This document shows, piece after piece, positions 61,169 to 64,000 of a stretch of 64,000 nt of DNA. The first letter of the stretch is position 1. Each line of letters begins with the position of its first letter. Origin of the DNA: CATQHB01 sp965262595. GTDB taxonomy: Bacteria; Chloroflexota; Dehalococcoidia; Lucifugimonadales; UBA3495. A program made the position numbers and the translations under genes. The notes under the pieces are model-generated. The model did not search any database. It saw nothing but the letters and a program-made list of their open reading frames with translations, and was not told the origin of the DNA. The stretch covers positions 2,852,001 through 2,916,000 of the forward strand of contig OZ253548.1 of the NCBI GenBank assembly GCA_965262595.1. The letters are read 5' to 3'.

Positions 61169-61315
61169 CGTAAAAGGGGATTCGTTATAGGTTATAATGG
61201 CCTTTGGTTCGTCCGGAGACCCGTTCCGGCGGTGTTGTTGCAATCTCTTCGCGCCGAAAAGCGCCGACTTGCTGCGCCGCGGCTGATTACAGTCAGTATA
61301 GCGGAGTGGGTTGGC

Positions 61316-61351
61316 GGCGGTCGAGGCGGTCGCGGCGGTCGAGGCGGTCGC
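61316..61351. repeat. 9-bp tandem repeat, four copies
   Basis: GGCGGTCGA and GGCGGTCGC alternate twice in the divergent spacer between the DUF151 gene and rsmD (61102-61444 or 61462). Apart from this and the DUF151 promoter the spacer holds nothing recognised. Confidence 0.88.
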
Positions 61352-61462
61352 GGTGAAGCGGCCCGGCCGAGTTGCCGGACCCGGAAAAATGCTCGAAAAT
61401 CACCCATCTTTCCACTGGAAAGTTGATTGACAGCGTGAATTATAATGTCCCCCATCAGTAGG

Positions 61463-62017
61463 ATGCGTGTGGCTGGAGGCAAGGCTAAAGGCCGTCGTCT
61501 CAAGGGTGCGGTGATACCAGGGGTGCGCCCCACCTCCGAGCGGGCCCGGGCCGCCATCTTCAACGTTCTCCCTCCATGGCTCTGTCAGGACACTCAAGTC
61601 CTGGACCTGTTTGCCGGCACCGGCAGCCTGGGAATTGAGGCCTTGAGCCTGGGAGCGGCTCATGCTGACTTTGTGGAGCAGAACCGACGGCAGTGTGAGG
61701 CGCTTCGCGCCAACCTGGAGGCCACTGGATTCGACGGACAAGCCACCGCTCACTGCGCCGACGTTAATCGTATCCTGAAGAATTTGGCCGGTCCCTATCA
61801 ACTGGTACTGCTGGACCCGCCATATCGGATGGAAAATCTGAGTGAATTTCTGGAATCCCTGGCCGCGGCGCCGGGGTTGGTAAGCGAGGAAGGGATGGTG
61901 GTGGCGGGACACTCCAGACACGTTAGCCTGTTGCCCGAATATGGCCCGCTGCGCCTTTACTCCCATCGCCGTTATGGTGACAACGTGGTGGACTTTTTCC
62001 AAAAAGTTCCAACGTAA
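61463..62017 (+). CDS. rsmD: 16S rRNA (guanine(966)-N2)-methyltransferase
   Basis: A 184-residue SAM-dependent enzyme that methylates G966 in 16S rRNA. It has MRVAGGKAKGRRLKG, RPTSERARAAIFNVL (both RsmD hallmarks), the SAM motif VLDLFAGTGSLGIEAL and the catalytic LVLLDPPYR. The ATG at 61463 is preferred because family members start M-R-V-x-x-G; the frame also has an ATG at 61445, but that overlaps a TATAAT (61441-61446) that may be the -10 of this gene. coaD follows 39 nt downstream, a common pairing. Confidence 0.94.
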   Translation: MRVAGGKAKGRRLKGAVIPGVRPTSERARAAIFNVLPPWLCQDTQVLDLFAGTGSLGIEALSLGAAHADFVEQNRRQCEALRANLEATGFDGQATAHCADVNRILKNLAGPYQLVLLDPPYRMENLSEFLESLAAAPGLVSEEGMVVAGHSRHVSLLPEYGPLRLYSHRRYGDNVVDFFQKVPT

Positions 62018-62056
62018 GAAGTCCGAACAGGAAGAGGTCCGAACAGGAGGTAATGA

Positions 62057-62545
62057 ATGGTAACCGCGCTCTACCCGGGGAGTTTCGACCCGGTAACCTT
62101 GGGTCATGTGGATGTGACAACCCGGGCGGCGGCCCTTTTCGACAAAATAATTGTTGCGGTATATGCCACGCCCTCCAAGAACCTCCTCTTTTCTACGGAA
62201 GAACGGTTTGAGCTGATCAGCCACGCCACCCGGGACTTGCCCAACGTGGAAGTGCGCCGGTTCGAAGGGTTGGTAGTCCGTTTTGCCCAGGAGGTTGACG
62301 CAGCGGTTATTGTGCGGGGGCTGAGAAGCGGGTCGGACTTTGAGTATGAATACGAGATGGCCTTCATGAACCGGAAATTAGCTCCGGACGTGGACATGGT
62401 CTCGTTCATGACCTCCCAGGACCATATGTTTGTCAGTTCCAGCCTGTTGAAGGAAGTGGCCCGTCTCGGCGGCAATATTGCGGAAATGGTGCCGCCCCGG
62501 GTCGCCGACGCAGTCTATGCTAAATTTGGAATCCCGGCCCCGTAA
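62057..62545 (+). CDS. coaD: Phosphopantetheine adenylyltransferase
   Basis: A 162-residue enzyme that adenylylates 4'-phosphopantetheine to dephospho-CoA. It has the nucleotidyltransferase motif YPGSFDPVTLGHVD at the start, VRGLRSGSDFEYEYEMAFMN, and the SSSLLKEVARLGG segment near the end. AGGAGG lies 7 nt before the ATG. It follows rsmD in one transcript. Confidence 0.97.
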   Translation: MVTALYPGSFDPVTLGHVDVTTRAAALFDKIIVAVYATPSKNLLFSTEERFELISHATRDLPNVEVRRFEGLVVRFAQEVDAAVIVRGLRSGSDFEYEYEMAFMNRKLAPDVDMVSFMTSQDHMFVSSSLLKEVARLGGNIAEMVPPRVADAVYAKFGIPAP

Positions 62546-62581
62546 ATCAGGGAAGCCGGAGAAAGGGGGACATCTTACATT

Positions 62582-63097
62582 ATGGATATTATCAACGTGA
62601 TCGATAGATTGGAGAGCTTGATTGACAACAGCAAGGTGATGCCCATTACCGGCAGCCTGCTGATGGACAAGAACAAGCTGGTTGAGTTGGTGGACCAGCT
62701 CCGGCTGGGGATTCCCCAGGAGGTCAAGGCCGCCGAAGAGATGCTGTCCCAGAAGGACCAAATTATGAATAACGCCCTGGCCGACGCCCGCCGCGCCAAG
62801 GCCAAGGCCGAGGATGAGTTCAACGAAAAGCTGACCCAGTCGGAACACCAGCGTCGGGCCGTTGAAGTTCTGCGCGATGCCGAGGAGCGGGCCGGTCGTA
62901 TCCTGCGGCAAGCCAAAGAAGAAGCCCGTACCCGCTGCACCGAAGCCGACGCCTATGCCTTGCGCAGCCTCCGATCTCTGGAGCGAGAGTTAAGCGGCAT
63001 CAGCGGCTCGGTCAGAAAAGGTATTGACCTGCTGGCCGGCAGTACTCTGGCCGGTGTTGCCATGAGCAACGGCAATGGTTACCACGACGAAGAATAG
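62582..63097 (+). CDS. Coiled-coil protein (DivIVA/F0-b-like)
   Basis: A 171-residue cytosolic protein. The first 60 residues (INVIDRLESLIDNSKVMPIT, then LVELVDQLRLGIPQEVKAAEE) form a conserved head; the rest is a long charged helix of Ala, Glu, Arg and Lys. Proteins of this pattern directly after coaD are usual in Chloroflexota and are often misnamed ATP synthase subunit b. It has no membrane helix. It starts 36 nt after coaD and probably ends the rsmD-coaD transcript, which a terminator closes. The function is unknown; the DivIVA-like head suggests a scaffold role. Confidence 0.75.
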   Translation: MDIINVIDRLESLIDNSKVMPITGSLLMDKNKLVELVDQLRLGIPQEVKAAEEMLSQKDQIMNNALADARRAKAKAEDEFNEKLTQSEHQRRAVEVLRDAEERAGRILRQAKEEARTRCTEADAYALRSLRSLERELSGISGSVRKGIDLLAGSTLAGVAMSNGNGYHDEE

Positions 63098-63155
63098 GAG
63101 CAATGTCGGGGTAATATTTTTACTTTAGTTAGTAGCTAAATAAAGTGGATAATCG

Positions 63156-63190
63156 CAGGGGCAGGCTTCAAACCTGCCCCCTGGTCTTTT
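63156..63190 (+). terminator. Rho-independent terminator of the rsmD-coaD operon
   Basis: An 8-bp GC stem GGGGCAGG/CCTGCCCC (63158-63165 with 63173-63180), extended by two more pairs around a bulge, with a 7-nt loop, followed by TCTTTT. Confidence 0.8.
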
Positions 63191-63261
63191 CGTTCTCTTA
63201 CTCGTGGAGTCCCCGTTTTGCTTCCTCGTTTAAGGCCGCCGATTGCCGACCGGGGTTCACC

Positions 63262-63310
63262 GCCCGAGGCACACCGACGGCTCAGCGCACCGACGGCTCA
63301 GCGCACCGAG
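63262..63310. repeat. 16-bp tandem repeat overlapping the end of the deacetylase gene
   Basis: Two copies of CACCGACGGCTCAGCG and a partial third. The last copy overlaps the 3' end of the polysaccharide deacetylase gene. Confidence 0.75.
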
Positions 63311-64000
63311 TTGTACCAGTCCAAAATCTCGCTGCCGGTCATAAAGATCACTCCTTCGAATCGGCTGATATAGTCGAAAATCATTTCGTAGTACTTTATA
63401 CGGTGGGCGGCGCCGGTGATGTAGGGATGGGTGGAGATGCAAAGCACCCGGGCGCTTTCCTCCCCCTCGGCATACAGGGTATCGAACTGGTCTTTGGCCC
63501 GATCGAACAGCTCCGGCGAGCGGTGGTGCTGGATCAGGTAAATGGGTATGTCGTTAAGCTCGACGGTGTAAGGCACCGATACCAGGCTCCCGCTCTTGAC
63601 CTTCATTGGGTAGGGTTGGTCGTCGTTGCACCAGTCGCAAACGTACTCAATGCCTTCCTCGGCCAGAATATCCGGTGTGTCAAAAGTTTCGGCCAGTCCC
63701 GGCCCCATCCAGCCCCGGGGCGCCGTCCCGCTGAAGTCGCGGATGGTGTCGATAGTGCGGCGGATCGCCTCCCGCTCATCCGGCTCTTTGTTGATGACCC
63801 GCTGAATGTAGCTATGGCCCATCAACTCCCAGCCCGAATCCAGGCTTTCCTGCACCAGTTGCGGGTAGCTGAGGCACACCGAGGCGTTCAGGCTTACCGT
63901 AGCCCGGATACTGCGCCGGTCCAGGGCCCGCTTCATCCGCCAAAAGCCTACCCGCAATCCGTAGTCGAACCAGGAATAGTTAGGAATGTCGGGAATCACC
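63298..64000 (-). CDS. Polysaccharide deacetylase family protein (partial, 5' end outside window)
   Basis: The last 234 residues of a carbohydrate esterase 4-fold protein, closest to the PuuE/allantoinase-like branch (VIPDIPNYSWFDYGLRVG, then RATVSLNASVCLSYPQLV and WELMGHSYIQRV). The His-containing GHSYIQR strand and the GWMGPGLAETFDTPDILAE motif are typical. Near the end HPYITGAAHRIKYYEM carries a further conserved His. The N-terminal metal-binding Asp segment lies beyond the right edge. Such proteins in marine Chloroflexota are mostly uncharacterised; N-deacetylation or amide hydrolysis is likely. Confidence 0.88.
   Translation of the reverse strand, partial: VIPDIPNYSWFDYGLRVGFWRMKRALDRRSIRATVSLNASVCLSYPQLVQESLDSGWELMGHSYIQRVINKEPDEREAIRRTIDTIRDFSGTAPRGWMGPGLAETFDTPDILAEEGIEYVCDWCNDDQPYPMKVKSGSLVSVPYTVELNDIPIYLIQHHRSPELFDRAKDQFDTLYAEGEESARVLCISTHPYITGAAHRIKYYEMIFDYISRFEGVIFMTGSEILDWYNSVR

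Overview
The window is 64 kb of GC-rich bacterial chromosome. Its gene content fits a Chloroflexota genome of the Dehalococcoidia/SAR202 kind: two luciferase-like flavin oxidoreductases, two fumarylacetoacetate-hydrolase-family enzymes, an amidohydrolase, several dimeric alpha-beta-barrel proteins, a DUF503 protein, a CtaG-like protein, and a coaD gene next to a coiled-coil DivIVA/F0-b-like gene. This placement is inferred from gene content; no rRNA is present to settle it.

Layout. 0-8 kb: a partial amidohydrolase, a PAC2 protein, nadB-nadC, a carboxymuconolactone-decarboxylase-like protein, a DinB-fold protein, then (minus strand) rpsU, a zinc-ribbon gene and dtd. Just upstream of rpsU, a small unknown gene sits inside a 34-bp near-perfect inverted repeat. 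8.4-19.7 kb: a minus-strand block with two MacB/LolD-type ATPases (one with an AbrB-like tail) and two giant FtsX-type permeases, preceded by a CtaG-like and a YtkA-like gene. 19.7-36 kb is accessory and decaying. It holds a truncated cation-efflux gene, a small membrane-protein gene, tRNA-Val(GAC), a broken MrfA-type helicase, an S9 oligopeptidase flanked by two copies of a 165-bp repeat, an orphan solute-binding lipoprotein, a frameshifted CDP-alcohol phosphatidyltransferase and a broken conserved membrane protein. 36-51 kb: hydrolases, an M16 peptidase, a second flavin oxidoreductase, an MsbA-like ABC exporter, a 5'-truncated Mrr nuclease, a membrane Fe-S oxidoreductase of HdrD type, a 2-hydroxyacid dehydrogenase, a NirK-type copper nitrite reductase and, beside it, a SelW/Rdx-family gene with an in-frame UGA. 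51-64 kb is housekeeping: DUF503, rex, the complete F-type ATP synthase operon (atpI-B-E-F-H-A-G-D-C), a bifunctional nuclease, rsmD, coaD, a coiled-coil protein and a partial polysaccharide deacetylase.

The main discovery candidate is the selenoprotein gene at 51001-51279. It has a consensus promoter, a ribosome binding site, a C-x-x-U active site, a SECIS-like hairpin 12 nt after the UGA and a terminator, and an ordinary gene caller would truncate it. Second is the inverted-repeat-bounded gene cassette at 7689-8132. The window is also unusually rich in short tandem repeats: those inside genes have codon-multiple periods (9, 12, 21 bp), while those between genes have periods of 8, 9, 10, 11, 14 or 16 bp. 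Two dispersed repeat families recur between genes.

Functionally, the window joins oxidative energy metabolism (ATP synthase, CtaG-like assembly factor, Rex redox sensor, NirK, HdrD-like oxidoreductase) with broad ring-cleavage and small-organic catabolism. Several genes carry frameshifts, stops or deletions. These may be genuine gene decay or, where they fall in homopolymers, consensus errors in the assembly.
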